Notes: generated from the letters alone by a model not told the origin. A stretch of DNA of 64,000 bases from Podospora pseudoanserina (GCF_035222485.1 NC_085925.1:2046001-2110000); one strand, 5' to 3'; positions 25,347 to 37,838 are shown, counted from the first letter of the stretch. Translations and numbers: made by a program.

Positions 25347-27586
25347 ATGGATGAGAGCATGGTTAGCTACGGGACACCCACCAACGGTGCATCCCCTGGC
25401 GCAAACCCAATTCTTTCGCAACCCCCTCTCCCGGATGTCAATGACCAGAACGAAGGTTTGTAGATTATTGTCTTGTCTTGTCTTGTCTTGTCTTGTCTGT
25501 TTTGTCTTGTCTTGGCCGCCCAGTCCCGGGCTAACGTGTTGTCGCCATGTGTAGATGTACAGATGGGTGATGGCCCAGAGCCAACAATCAAACAGGACAG
25601 CACCACGCCTGCACCAGGCGCCTCATCCGATAATCCCTTGGACGCGCCTGATCGTCCCCCTGCGGAATCGACAGCCCGCGAAGATGAAGAGATGGGCGAC
25701 GCCTCTAAGAGCAGCGCTGACCAAGCCGATGGCGCTGCCGGGAACGAGGGGACCGGTGAGGTCAAGACCAAGGAGTCCGTCGAGAATGCCGCCAGAGAAC
25801 ATCTGATTTCGCAAACCCATGCCATCGTCCTCCCCAGCTACAGCGCCTGGTTCGACATGAACACCATCCACAGCATTGAGAGGAAAGCGCTGCCCGAGTT
25901 CTTCAACAACAGAAATCGAAGCAAGACACCGGCTGTCTACAAGGATTATCGTGATTTCATGATCAATGCCTACAGGTTAAACCCAGTCGAGTATCTCACC
26001 ATCACTGCCTGCCGTCGCAACCTGGCCGGTGACGTCTGCGCCATCATGAGAGTCCACTCTTTCCTCGAGCAGTGGGGGTTGATCAACTACCAGGTACTTT
26101 TCACTTGGCGCGATGTTATATGCTCTACAAAAACAAAGAAAAAAAAACAAAAAAGTACTGACTTTAGCCACAGGTCGACACAGAACAGCGCCCATCGCAC
26201 GTTGGACCACCGTTCACTGGCCACTTCAAGATCATCTGCGATACTCCTCGCGGCCTTCAGCCATGGCAACCCGCCGCAGACCCTGCCACCGTTGAGGGGC
26301 GGCCTAACAAGGACACAGAAGTCAAGGCGAGCGCTACACCCGCGCCAAAGTCTGAGCTCAACCTGGAAGTCGGCCGCAACATCTACGAGGCCAACGCTAA
26401 GAACACCAAGCTCACCAAGACCGAGAGCAAGACCAATGGAGAGACCCCAGCGACCAACGGTGTATCCGGGACCGACGAGCTCACCAAGACACCCATCATC
26501 AGAGTCAACTGCTACAACTGCGGCACCGACTGCACGCGCATCTACTACCACAGCTCCCAGGCCGATCCCAATTCGAAGGCCAAGTACGACCTCTGTCCAA
26601 GCTGTTACCTCGAGGGCCGCCTCCCAGGAAATCAAACCAGTGCCCACTACACCCGGATGGAGAACCCAACATACTCTTCCATTCTCGACAGGGACGCACC
26701 ATGGAGCGATGCTGAGACACTCAGGCTGTTGGAGGGTCTTGAGAGGTTCGACGACGACTGGGGTGAGATCGCTGACTATGTTGGGACACGGACCAGGGAG
26801 GAGTGCGTGCTCAAGTTCCTCCAGCTTGATATCGAGGACAAGTACTTGGAGTCGGAGAAGGTGGATGCACCGGTTGGCCTGCAAATGCTGGGCAGTCATG
26901 GCGGTCAGCTACCATTCAGCCAGACCGACAACCCGGTCATGTCGGTGGTGGGCTTCCTGGCCAGCCTTGCGGACCCGGCCAGCACTGCGGCTGCTGCTGG
27001 CAAGTCGGCCGAACTGCTGAAGCAGAATCTTCGCAGCAAACTTGATGCCGTTCCCGAGGATCCCGAGGCCAATGGCAAGGGCAAGGAGAAGGAAGGCGAG
27101 TCCATGGAGCTGGATATCAGGCAAGAGGTTACCACCACCACCACCACGACAACGACCACAACCACCAAGACCAGCGCGCTGGCCAACATTCCTCTTGCGG
27201 CCATTGGTGCCAGAGCCGGCGGTCTTGCGTCGCACGAGGAGCGGGAGATGACCCGTCTCGTCTCCGCTTGCGTGAACATCACGCTGGAAAAGGACGAGCT
27301 CAAGCTCAAGTACTTTGACGAGATGGAGTCGATCCTGCAGTCGGAAAGACGTGAGCTGGAGAGGGCGAGGCAGCAACTGTTCCTCGATAGACTCTCGCTC
27401 AAGCGCCGCGTCCGCGAGGTTGAGCAGGGGCTCAAGGAGGCTGTTGCCACGGGGGGTGAGCAGGGCATCCGCATGGTGCAAGAGCTGGGGCTTGATGGGG
27501 AACGGGTGACGTTTGACGCGCCGGCGCCGGCTGGGTCGGTGCAGCCGCTTAGTGCTGACGGGCAGCTCAAGAGATATGAGTCTTAG
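25347..27586 (+). CDS. SWI3: SWI/SNF and RSC complex subunit Swi3/Rsc8
   Basis: Scaffold subunit of ATP-dependent chromatin remodellers. Exons are 25347-25455, 25555-26093 and 26174-27586, 686 aa. Domain order is an acidic N-terminus, SWIRM (about 118-205, starting [18 protein letters not shown]), a ZZ-type zinc finger (about 292-340, CYNCGTDC...CPSC), SANT (about 353-400, [17 protein letters not shown]), and a C-terminal SWIRM-associated coiled coil (about 540-630). This order fits both Swi3 and Rsc8. A poly-Thr run of about 14 residues at 27130-27170 lies between SANT and the coiled coil. Intron 1 (99 nt, gtttgt donor) carries a (TCTTG)n array; intron 2 (80 nt, gtactt) interrupts SWIRM. The start was fixed by the short first exon that joins in frame to DVQMGDG. 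Confidence 0.94.
25470..25514. repeat. (TCTTG)n microsatellite in Swi3 intron 1
   Basis: About eight pentanucleotide units, one imperfect (tctgttttg), filling the middle of a 99-nt intron. Confidence 0.9.
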
Positions 27587-29226
27587 TATGGCGATTTGGT
27601 TGCTGAAGAGGAGGGTCACGGTTCGGGAGTGGAGTTTGGCAGTGAGGAATCTGAGTCTGGGCAGGAGGAGAAAGAATGGACTCCAAGACCTGGGGTTCTG
27701 AGATACAGAAACGCGTTACTTGTGGTATGCGTGGGGGCCAAGTAGCTCGGCCAGGAGGTAGTTGCAAGGTGTGCACCCTTTACAAATACTTCCTTTTTCT
27801 TCTTTTTATTTTCTGTTCATTGGCGTCAAGGGTCGGTGCTCTGTGCAGGGGAGGGATGGATGAATGGTTTTTATGGGAGCTCTCGGAAGCAAATGGTGTC
27901 GTCAAATGCTACGCGTGGGCGTATGAAAAGAAAGACACTGGGCACCTTTTTGTTATGGCTTTACTATTTCTGTATCAAAATACCTACCTATCTTATTACA
28001 ATGCAGCGGTTAGTGAGGGGTGAGGCGAGGTCTTGATGGCTCTGGGGAGGATATTTTGATTTGAGAAAAGGTCTGCAAGTTACGTTAGATGAGGTAGTGA
28101 TTGGTGTAACCAGTGTTTTGGCGTATTGTTTATATTCAATCTCACAATGTGAGGCTGTGATAGGGGTACCGCTAACAGTAAGTAGTAGGCCGAGGTTGTT
28201 TCTTGCAGGTGGGACGGAGATAAATACCTAGCCTTGTGACCACCGGACTTGTCGATGACCCGGGAATGTTGTAGGTAGTTCGTCGGATTGGGTTTACATA
28301 TATGATCATGGTCGTACGGGTTGGGCCTACTATCTCCGGTCTTCAGGGTCTTTGGTCATGATGAGTGTACAGGTACAAGGTGCATAATTGACATCTGCCC
28401 CGGGTAAAGCTTCATTCACTCACTCATCGGCGCGCATTATTTACAAGAGGTGCGATTGGAGGAGGAGAGGGTATCAATATGCATAAGGTTTTCCGCTGGC
28501 ATGTGAATTCCCTGTTTCGGCTTCCTCCGCTAGGCCGTAACGAGCCGGTGGAGGGGAGGGACGAAAGCGACGTCAGGCTCAGCGCGGCATCCGTCACAGA
28601 ACAGCAGGGAAGGCCCTTCACACGCCAACGGCATGGTCACAAGGGGCGGCCCCGCTGACTCGGTAACCCCACGGCCAGCTTGCAGCGTTGGAAGACTGAA
28701 TGACGGCAAATAGCCTCGGCTTCAGGGGTCGTTCGGACAAGCGCACCCTGATGCACCTGCTTTTTTTCCAAGTGCCCCCCAGGGCAAGAGGGATCAGACG
28801 AGACGAGGCACGCACGCAAGAAGGAGATGTGAGTTGGGCGCGCCCGGGGGGGAGGCTTAATACATACATACATACATACATAACTGTGAAGGCCAGTATA
28901 ACCGATGCCGATGTCACCCCGGACCCCCGAACCTGTGCATCCTTTTACCTAGGCTCGCGGAGAAAGCGGAAAGCATCACGCAAAGAAAGGGCCGACCCTG
29001 CTTCGGTCAATCGTCCCGCGGCTACTCTTCTCTCTACTACTACTACATACCACTCTGTACTATCGTAAATTCACAAGGGTCACCTACTACCCAACCTACT
29101 ATCCTCTCCTTGACGTCTTTCATTTTCTTCCCAGCCCCCAAACAAATCTTTTGCTGTCTGTCCGTTGCCTCCTTAATTCCCCCCCTTCCCCGGCTTTTTA
29201 GCTCCACTTGCCTAGGAGAAGTTGGA
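27587..29226. other. Intergenic region
   Basis: Swi3 3' flank and carnitine acetyltransferase promoter. CCTCGG occurs at 28714-28719 and a short (CATA)n array at 28861-28882. CT-rich sequence just before the ATG probably forms the leader. No gene seen. Confidence 0.55.
28859..28883. repeat. (CATA)n microsatellite
   Basis: Five to six tandem cata units. Confidence 0.9.
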
Positions 29227-31313
29227 ATGTTTGCCGCGATCGCAAGGACCGCAAGGACAGAGGCTCGGTCGCCCGCTCTTAGGAATATCATTCCCAGACA
29301 AACCCAGACGCCACTGGTTCGTGTTCTCTCAAACCTTTCTTTTTCTTCCGCGCATACAGCTAACACAGTCGGCAATTCCAAAACAGAGATTGGCAACAAT
29401 GGCTTCCAGAAGGAACAACTCCTCCCTGCCCGCCGGCTACGTCGAGGACAAGTCCAAGGGCCCAATGCTCCGCTTCCAAGACTCCCTCCCCAAGCTCCCC
29501 GTCCCAACCCTCGAAGAGACCGCGGCCCGCTACCTCAAGTCTCTCAAGCCTCTCCTCTCCCCCGCCGAGCTCGAGAAGAGCACAAAGGCGGTCCAGGAGT
29601 TCATCGCCCCCAACGGCCCGGGCCGCAAGCTCCAGGAGAAGCTCCTCGCCCGCCGCGAGGACCCCAAGCACAAGAACTGGATCTACGAGTGGTGGAACGA
29701 CGCCGCTTACCTCTCCTACCGCGACCCCGTCGTCCCTTATGTCAGCTACTTTTACTCTCACCGCGATGACAAGCGCCGCCGCGACCCTGCCAAGCGCGCG
29801 GCGGCCATCACCACCGCCGCGCTCGAGTTCAAGAAGCAGGTTGACACGGGCACACTGGAGCCCGAGTACATGAAGAAGCTGCCGATTTGCATGGATAGCT
29901 ACAAGTGGATGTTCAACTGCAGCCGTGTGGCTGCCAAGCCGGCGGATTACCCCGTCAAGTTTGACCCGGCGCAGAACAAGCACATTTTGGTGATCCGCAA
30001 GAACCAGTTCTTCAAGGTCGCGCACGAGGTCAACGGGCAGCAGCTTAATACCTCTGAGCTGGAGCAGGCGTTCCGTCGGGTTTATGAGCTCGCCGGGCAG
30101 CGGGTTCCTGCTGTTGGCGCGCTGACGTCGGAGAACAGAGATGTCTGGACTGACGCGCGCGCGAAGCTCTTGTCTGCCGACCCCAAGAACGCCCAGTCCC
30201 TCGAGGCGATCGAGTCGGCTTCGTTTGTCGTCTGCCTTGACGATGCGGCTCCTGTGACGCTTGAGGAGCGCGCGCATGCTTACTGGCATGGTGACGGGCA
30301 GAACAGGTGGTATGACAAGCCGCTTCAGTTCATTGTCAACGACAATGGCACGTCGGGTTTCATGGGGGAGCACTCCATGATGGACGGCACGCCCACCCAC
30401 AGGCTGAATGACTTTGTCAACGACGTCATTTTCAACAACAAGCTCGACTTTGCCGACCCGACTGTCCGGAGCAATCTGCCCGAGCCTCAGGTTGTCAAGT
30501 TTGTCGTCAACAAGGAGGTGCAGTCCGAAATCGACAGGGCCATCACCGACTTCAACAACGTCATTGGCCAGCACCAGCTCGCGGTGCAGGCGTACCAGGG
30601 ATACGGCAAAGGGCTGATCAAGAAGTTCAAGTGCAGCCCCGACGCGTACGTGCAGATGATCATCCAGCTGGCGTATTTCAAGATGTACGGCAAGAACAGG
30701 CCTACGTATGAGTCTGCCGCTACCAGACGCTTCCAACAAGGCCGTACCGAGACTTGCAGGACTGTTTCCGAGGAGTCAGCGAACTGGTGCAAGAGCATGG
30801 CTGATCCTGCCATTCCCGACTCTGAAAAGGTGACCCTGTTCAGAAAGGCGATTGATGGGCACTTGGAGTACATCTCTGCCGCGAGCGACGGCAAGGGCGT
30901 GGACAGGCATTTGTTTGGGCTGAAGAGGTTGTTGGGCAAGGGGGAGGAGGTGCCGGCTCTGTATCAGGATCCGGCGTATGGGTATTCTTGCTCGTGGTAT
31001 CTCAGCACCAGCCAGCTGTCGAGCGAGTTTTTTAACGGGTACGGGTGGAGTCAGGTTATTGATGAGGGGTTTGGGATTGCGTATATGATTAATGAGAATA
31101 GGTATGTTTTTTTTTTTTGGTTTTTTTTTTCCTGGGCAGGTGTGGTGGAATAGGGTGAACAAGATTACTGACTGACTGGTGTGCAGCTTGAACTTCAACA
31201 TTGTCAGCAAGGGCCTCGGGAGCGAAAAGATGAGCTACTACCTCAGCGAGGCGGCCGGCGAGATGAGGGACTTGTTGATTCCTACTCTTGAGGCGCCCAA
31301 GGCCAAGATCTGA
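29227..31313 (+). CDS. CAT2: Carnitine O-acetyltransferase, mitochondrial/peroxisomal
   Basis: Transfers acetyl groups between CoA and carnitine to shuttle acetyl units from peroxisomes to mitochondria. Exons are 29227-29316, 29369-31101 and 31187-31313, 649 aa. The first exon encodes MFAAIARTARTEARSPALRN and ten more residues, an amphipathic Arg-rich presequence. The intron (52 nt, gttcgt) joins in frame to SAIPKQRLATMASRR. A second start at 29399 would give a 609-aa form without presequence. The protein ends APKAKI; AKI fits the loose peroxisomal PTS1 pattern. The catalytic His is in GEHSMMDGTP (His365, or 325 in the short form). The last intron (85 nt) begins gtatgttttt and holds two long T runs. 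Two targeted forms from one gene are known for yeast and Aspergillus orthologues. Confidence 0.95.
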
Positions 31314-31848
31314 GCTCACGGTTGAGGGATCTAACGGGGGGGCCTGCAAAAGATGGACGAACATAGAAAGACAGAAGATCAACATTTACAACAGACAGAC
31401 AGAGACCGAGAGAAGAAGAAGGGCAAAACACAGTGCATGGGGGTTTCATACTGTTTTTTGTTTTGTTTTTTGGCTGTTTAGGAAAGAGGAGAGAGAAGGA
31501 AAGAAAGAAAGGCATATATAGCATTTACAGCTGGTTTGCTGGTTTGATTTGTTGGCTTCTTACACATAGACCATTACAGCTCGCGCCCTGCCTGCCTGCC
31601 TGCCTGCCTGCCTACCTGCTTGTTTTTGTTGTTGTTGGATAGGTTCCGTCCCTTTTTAACTAGCTTGGCTTGAGTGTTTTGTATTGCATCATTGCATTTT
31701 CAAGTCTCAGTTATTGTCTCCATCTCCAACAGGACACTTTTCAAGTGTGTGATATGAATATATATTTTGATATCTTAACTCCCCCTCTCTCCCTCTCTTC
31801 CTACCCCCTTACCCCGTACCAATCTTTCCATCCCTTCCCCCCCACCCC
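31314..31848. other. Convergent intergenic region
   Basis: Between CAT2 and Bro1 3' ends. It contains a (CTGC)n array at 31586-31617 and purine-rich then pyrimidine-rich blocks. No gene seen. Confidence 0.55.
31586..31617. repeat. (CCTG)n microsatellite
   Basis: Six to seven cctg units ending in cctacctg. Confidence 0.9.
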
Positions 31849-34800
31849 TTATTTCCACGCATTCAACCCAGCCCAAGGATCCTGCCCAGCACCACCCCCC
31901 TGATTGGGATTCGGATATCCCACCTGTCCCTGATACAACTGATGTTGCTGTTGCTGCTGGTGCTGGTGCTGGTGCTGATGCTGCGAAGCCGACCCCGGTC
32001 TCGGTGGCGCATTCGGGTTATAATACCCATCCCCATAGTTGATCATCTGCTGCGGCCCCAGCGGTGGCGGTCCAGGTGGTGGTGGCGGAGGCACAAAGTT
32101 AGGCGGTACATACCCACCACCACCAGCTTGCTGCTGCTGCTGAGGAGGTGGTTGCTGATAGCCTTGTGGTGGTGCGTTGGGATTCCCATACGTGTTGTGG
32201 CCAAACGAAGTCTGGTTCGGTGGCGGGGAAGCCGGTCCGCGCATGTGTCCCCCAAGATTGAAAGTCGATTGTGTTGCCGGAGGAGACGCCGGGCCAGGGA
32301 TGCGGCCGTGAGAGCTAGGGTTGTAGATGGTGTTGAACCCCGACTGGCTCGACTGTTGCTGGTGATGCCCGTAGGTGGTCTGGGTCGGGGGTGGAGAGCT
32401 GGGAAGTGTATGCTGTCCGGAGGAGTAGCTACTCTTGTGATACGCCGGCCCGGTGTTGAAGGTGAGCGGTGCCGGCACCGGTCTCGACTGCTTGGGAGGT
32501 GAGGGTGGTTGTTCCATCGACATGCGCTCCATCAAACCCCTTAACCGCTCCTGCTCCAACGCAGCCTGTGAGCTCTTGCTTGCTGCCCGGGCCTGTTCGA
32601 TTTGGTTGAGCAACTGCGCTCCTTCAGACCGCCGGTTGTTGACAAACGTGTCAACATTCTTCTCCATGCTCTCCACCGTTTCCCTCATCTCCTTGTACCA
32701 ATTCTTGGCGCTCTGGAGACCAGCCTCCAAGTCCAGGAACTCCTGATATGCCCGCTTGTATCTGCCGATGACGGAAGCTCTCGTCCTCTGAATTGATTCG
32801 TATTTGCTCTGCTCCGCGCGGACCCGCTTATCCTGAAGGAGGTTGTTGAACGTTACTGTCAACTCCCGCATCATCGCCGCCTGCTTGTGAGTAGCTTGAA
32901 CGAGACGGGTCTGGTAAGGCCTGAACTTCTCGAGCTCCTGTTGAAACAGCTGCTGCTCGTGCTTGACAATGCTCTTCTTGTTCAAAATCAAGATTTGAGA
33001 GATGTCATCATTGTGCGCCTGTGCCTGTTAGCAAACGCTCTCATACTGCCCCCATGAGTTCCTGGAAGACAACCCACCTTCTCCTTCAAGTCCTTGAGCA
33101 CTTGGGTCCGTTCCCTTTTGATCAGGTTCAACTTCTTGAGGATATCCTCCACCTTGGCAATCTGCTCAACAACGCTCGGTCCCCCATCATCAAAATCGGC
33201 ATCCAAAAGATTGGGTTCAGTCGACGGGCTATTCGTATTGCTGGCTTTGCGCCCTTTATTAACCGCCCTCTGGAACAACGCATCCACCTCGCCAGTCTCC
33301 GCAGCAAGACGCATCTCGTCAAACTCGTTCTGGTTTTGCCGCAACTTGGTGAACAGTTGTTGATCGCTCCGTGCTGCCTCGTCCAAAGCTTCCCGATAGC
33401 CTCGAATATCACTCCGTAGAGTCGTAGTAAGTCGCGAGCTTGGCTGCTGGGTCCACTCGCTATCATATTTCGACCTCATCTTTTCACACACGCTTTCCTC
33501 CATATCTAGTTGTTTTGCGCTCCTGTCCAAAACAGTCATGATGGCCTGTTTCTGACCATGCAAAGAGTCGAATATCGTCCCGGGATTCTCGTGGTCCGCA
33601 ACGTCCACACACCATGTCCTGAAATCTTCATCGGGAAGAATTTCCTGATCAAAGCCACCCTTCAGAACTTGAAGAGCACCTGGCAGCCTCAAATAATCCA
33701 AACTCGCAGCCATCTCGCTGTTAGCTTGATCAACCCGCTCTGTCTCAGCTCTGACCAACTTCGCCTTCTCTTCGTCGTACAAGCTGGCCGACTCAGTGAC
33801 CGCCAACGGCACAATTTTGGCAAACAGATCTGGCCCGGTAATTCGGGAGATGTCTTGCCCAGCGTAGAGCTCGCTCACTGGGATAGGCTTCGCAGCAGGC
33901 AGCTTGGCCACAGGTGGGACACCTGCTTCGGCAGGTACTGGCTGATGGTAGATGAAATCATTGTCCTTGTTAAGCTCACGTAGCTTGTCCTGAACCGCCA
34001 CCCAGTGCCTCTTGGTGATTTCCTGCAATATGTACGGCGCATCCGCGTTCAAGTTTGCGTTTGGAGGCAACGTCCCCGGGAAACTGTGAGAGATTTTGTT
34101 CGCATCACGGGCAAGTGCCTCCGCCACCTGTAGACGTGCAATAGCCATACCGTGCGAGTTCGCATCGTCGTCCGCCAAGGCCTGGAAGTATTGCGCCATC
34201 GATGTCATGAGGTTGTACTTGGCTTGCACCATCTGAAGCCAGACCTTTTCGAAAATGGCCCTGTTGACATTGTCCTGGACACCCTCGGCTGCTTGTCCGT
34301 ACAGAGTAGCTGCTTGACTCGCGAGCTTGGCCAATAACCCAACCTTTTTCTGGTCTGTGATCTGTTTCTCGAGGAACACCTCCTGCGCCTGTGCCAGCAT
34401 GATATTGATCAGGGTTTTGACCGTTTCCCGACTCAGGTCTGCCGATGGCGCATGGAGGAAGTTTTCGTTGATATAAGTAAACATGCCAGCCGAGGCCTGG
34501 AAAGAATGGTAGGCGGTTTTCAGGCCGGATTCTTCGGTTCGAGTCTGATGGGCAGCATGGCAGGAGAGTACGGCCGAGATATTGAAGATGATAGAGGCCT
34601 TCTCAAACGCCAGCGAGTGTTGCGAAGTGGGCTTGTGCGTGAAGGCATCGAACCTGGATCAACCGAGGTTAGAACGACATCTCAACAAGCCGGGACATGA
34701 TGAGCATATGTTACCATGTAAAGGAGATCTTGATGTGCTGCTCGTCAACCGGGAAACGGAGGTCCAGAAGCTCTAGCTGGCCATAATACCGATACAACAG

Positions 34801-34992
34801 GTCCCTGCCAGCGGTGCTGTCCTTACCAGCACCACGCATGTCCTGGCGTAACCGGTTGATGGCGGCGCATTCTTCTGCGTAGCGCTCCGGGTCATCGCCG
34901 TAGGTATTCTGGATATACGACTTGAGGGGCGAGATCCAGTCGATCTCATTTGTGGCCTTGAGAGGCACGGCGATCATGGGCGCTTGTGCCAT
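31849..34992 (-). CDS. bro1: ESCRT-associated protein Bro1
   Basis: Endosomal adaptor that binds the ESCRT-III subunit Snf7 and recruits the deubiquitinase Doa4 during multivesicular body sorting. Exons in order are 34992-34715, 34653-33078 and 33018-31849, 1007 aa. The BRO1 domain covers about residues 1-380 (start MAQAPMIAVPLKATNEIDW, with DLRFPVDEQHIKISFTWFDAF at the first splice). The coiled-coil V domain spans about 400-740. The tail of about 240 residues is Pro/Gln/Gly/Tyr-rich with poly-Gln and His-Gln runs and ends DPWAGLNAWK. Introns are 61 nt (gtaaca) and 59 nt (gtgggt); at the second, a closer AG would add two residues, but it lies too near the branch site. I prefer Bro1 over PalA/Rim20 from the N-terminus and long tail. 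Confidence 0.9.
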
Positions 34993-36341
34993 GTTGGGCA
35001 CTTGCTGGGTGTGGTGTTCAGTTCAGTCGACCGTTGCGCAAACCAGAAACGGGCTCGTTGACGCTGAGGGTGGTTTTTAATTCTCGGCACGGCATTCATA
35101 AACCCAAGGCTTCCCGATGGGGGTCGCATACGACGCGGCCAGTCGACGTACGTGTGGTGGCGTGAACGGTATTGCTTGCAGCTGGGAGTGAAGACGCGGT
35201 GCACGGCCCGGGTTAGGTTAGGTTAGGTGAAGGTTGACAGGGCGGGGTTGGCAGAGAGAGGGCAGGTAAGGCAAGGTTAGTAGGCAAGTGGCGTGGTGGA
35301 GTAGTGAGAGGTTAGCGGAATAAGGTGCCGTCGGTAGTGGGCTTCCGCGAGATTCCTGTCTGCAGTGAGACGGAGATGTAAAAGGTCAAGCCAGGCATTG
35401 GGTGAGCAAAGAACAAGGTCCGAGGTGAGGTGGGATGAGTGGACGGAGAGCAGCAGTTCACAGCGAACATGGGATACCTACCTAAGCAAGGTGTTGATAG
35501 CGGCGGCGGCGGCAGGCGGCACACCCCTTGGCGGCTAATAGGGCGGGGAGAACCCGCAATGACGCTGAGCTGCCCCTCCTTCACCCTACACCAGAGGGGC
35601 TTGATCCTTGTTCCTCTTTTCGGGCCTCAATGACATGCCTGATATGTGGATGTTATCTCTCAGAGAACCGAAAGGGGGTTGTATATATTAACAAGAGAAT
35701 ATAGCAGAACGGCGCCATTAAACAGACACTCGAATCTCATCCAATAGCTCATCATCTCTCAGTTGGAGTTAGCCGCGCAATGCACACCTCTGCATCTCTA
35801 GCGGCCTACGCCTCTAATCCGAGTCCCCACCCACCGTGCTCTGGCATTCAGGGACCACAAGAAGTGTCTTTTTCCCAACACCGTCATCTCGCGATGCAGC
35901 TGACGCCATAACGACTGCACCACCAACACGCATTGCCCATGTCAGATAGACTTTAAGCATTGTGAGATAGCCGCCGGGCGTGTCCTCCTTCTTTTCTTCC
36001 ATGACCTTGGTTCTGCTGCGTCCAGTTCTCAGCCAGTGTGCCAGTTCATATCACCGCAGTCTTTGAGACTCCTAGCTTGGACACTGTGAAGATCCGGTGT
36101 GACAAGTTGCGTTCCAGCACACTATCACCTGCCTAAGCTCAGTCTCGTCAAATGAGTAAATCATAGGCATCCACCCAAAGTCCCATCCATCGCTGATTGG
36201 CATACGCAGACCGCCACGCAATATCGTCGTCGTCTTAATTTATCGTTGGTAGTCGCCCTCACCACAAAATAGTTGAACACACAAAAGTAGGTTAACCCGT
36301 ACTATACTGTGAACTACCTTATGCCTTAAGAGTAAATTAAT

Positions 36342-36420
36342 AGGCCTTTAAACTATGTTTGAAGGCCTATGGACTATTTTTAAAGGCCTATGGACTGTCC
36401 TTGAAGGCATGTAAACATAC
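36342..36420. repeat. 21-bp tandem repeat, 3.7 copies
   Basis: Units at 36342-36362, 36363-36383 and 36384-36404 plus a partial 36405-36420. Each begins with the palindrome aggcct (aggcat in the last) and contains a tgga/aaac then ttga/ttaa pattern. Surroundings are AT-rich compared with flanking genes. Confidence 0.85.
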
Positions 36421-36489
36421 TTTAATATCCCAATTATTTGTGGGCAGGGTGACTGTCAAGACACCCCCAAGCTCCTCGAACAGTTAATT

Positions 36490-36906
36490 ACCAAAACGAA
36501 TAACGGAATACAATGCCAAGAAGCAGCATAACCAGAGCGTACTGGCGAGTATTATCGGCGGTCCAATCGTGGGCGGGGGAGGGGGGGTTTTCTATGCCCT
36601 CAAGGGGTCTCGGCAGGGAGTCTAGGGTACTACTACAGTGGAATGGAGAAACAAGGTTGATTATGAGCTCCAAGCTATTATTAAATAACAGCAAGATCCC
36701 GGATATAAATTGGTGCTGGAATGTTTCTGGAACGAAGGCTTTGGGTTCAAAACGATGGTTTCACACGGCGGGTTAGTCCTGAACAGTTCAGGGGTTGAAA
36801 AGGGGCAACGGGATGACGAGCTGGGAAGCCTCATACATTATAAACCAGATATGCTCTTGCGCAGATTTGTGGTGGGCGACTGGTGGGAACATTTATCGCC
36901 TGTTTA
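36490..36906 (+). pseudogene. Possible gene relic with two in-frame stops
   Basis: One frame reads from about 36499 to a TAA at 36904-36906 and looks protein-like (a Gly-rich segment SIIGGPIVGGGGGVFYALKG, then a longer mixed region ending RRFVVGDWWEHLSPV). TAG near 36622 and TAA near 36685 interrupt it. Both stops are one C-to-T change from a Gln codon, as repeat-induced point mutation could produce. I recognise no family, and the frame could be chance. Confidence 0.2.
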
Positions 36907-37838
36907 AAGCTGTGAGAGACTATCACACTATGTGTATTTATTACAAAAGAAGAACCCCAGAGGTACCGCTGCGTGTTCCCCTTCGCTAGGCTACTCAAAC
37001 CACTGCTACTGACTCGCAATATGATAGTACTTCATAATCATCTGCTCATCTGCATTCTGCCCGGATTCCTCTTCCAACCTTTCTGATACCTCGTCAAGCC
37101 TCTCAAGCTACCGAATCTGAGAGGGAACAGTCTTCATCCAAATGCTCCGGAGAAATTCGAGAGATAGTCGAATGAGCACCGAGAAAAGCTGGAAGGGCGG
37201 AAGTATAAAATCCAATTTACTAAGCGCAGTCTGTTCAAGTATCTGAAAACTGACAAACCTTCCACAAATTGCTGACAGAGATGGTCCTGACTCCGCAAAT
37301 CGAGCGTGAACGGTGTGCTGCGGGGCAGCGGTCACGTCCGGAGCTCCACAAACCCCCCGCTGCGGGGAGATTGTGGAGTTCTCCGGTCCGGCGTTGAACA
37401 GTGAGGGGCAATCCAGTTGCATTGTTCAGACGAATAGCCCCAAGCACAGCATAGAATGCCATGCAGCAGAAGGGTTCCTGCTACTTTGCTTCTCGTTATC
37501 CGGAATGTGCGTTTCATGGGGGGACACGGGGGGATTCTGGCCAACAAGAGGGGCCGGAAATAGGCTGATTCAAGGCCGATCTCACAAACCGATCCCCCCT
37601 TCGCCCTACCGTACAAGACGTCAAGAAGCGAAGCTAGGGGTTCCTAGATGACAGCGGCGCTACCTATTAGTGATGCCCGGCGTCGATATTTAAGTCCCGA
37701 AGTCCCATCCCGATCTGACGTGCTCAGGTTACTTTCTCGGGTTATTTGCTGCTCTCCCTCTCAATCTTTTCTGTTTTGTGACAATCGTGGTAACCAGAGC
37801 TTCTACTACTCTACCCAGGAAGAATCAGAACAGCAACA

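Larger units (their letters stand above)
34993..37838. other. Intergenic region with repeat and possible relic
   Basis: Bro1 promoter, a short (TTAGG)3 at 35212-35226, AT-richer sequence at about 36280-36460 with a 21-bp tandem repeat, a possible decayed gene at 36490-36906, and the promoter of the fumarylacetoacetase-fold gene. No intact gene recognised. Confidence 0.5.

Noticed and set aside
35212-35226. (TTAGG)3, resembling a telomere repeat
   Set aside because: Only three units of five bases; fungal telomeres are usually TTAGGG, and the position is internal.
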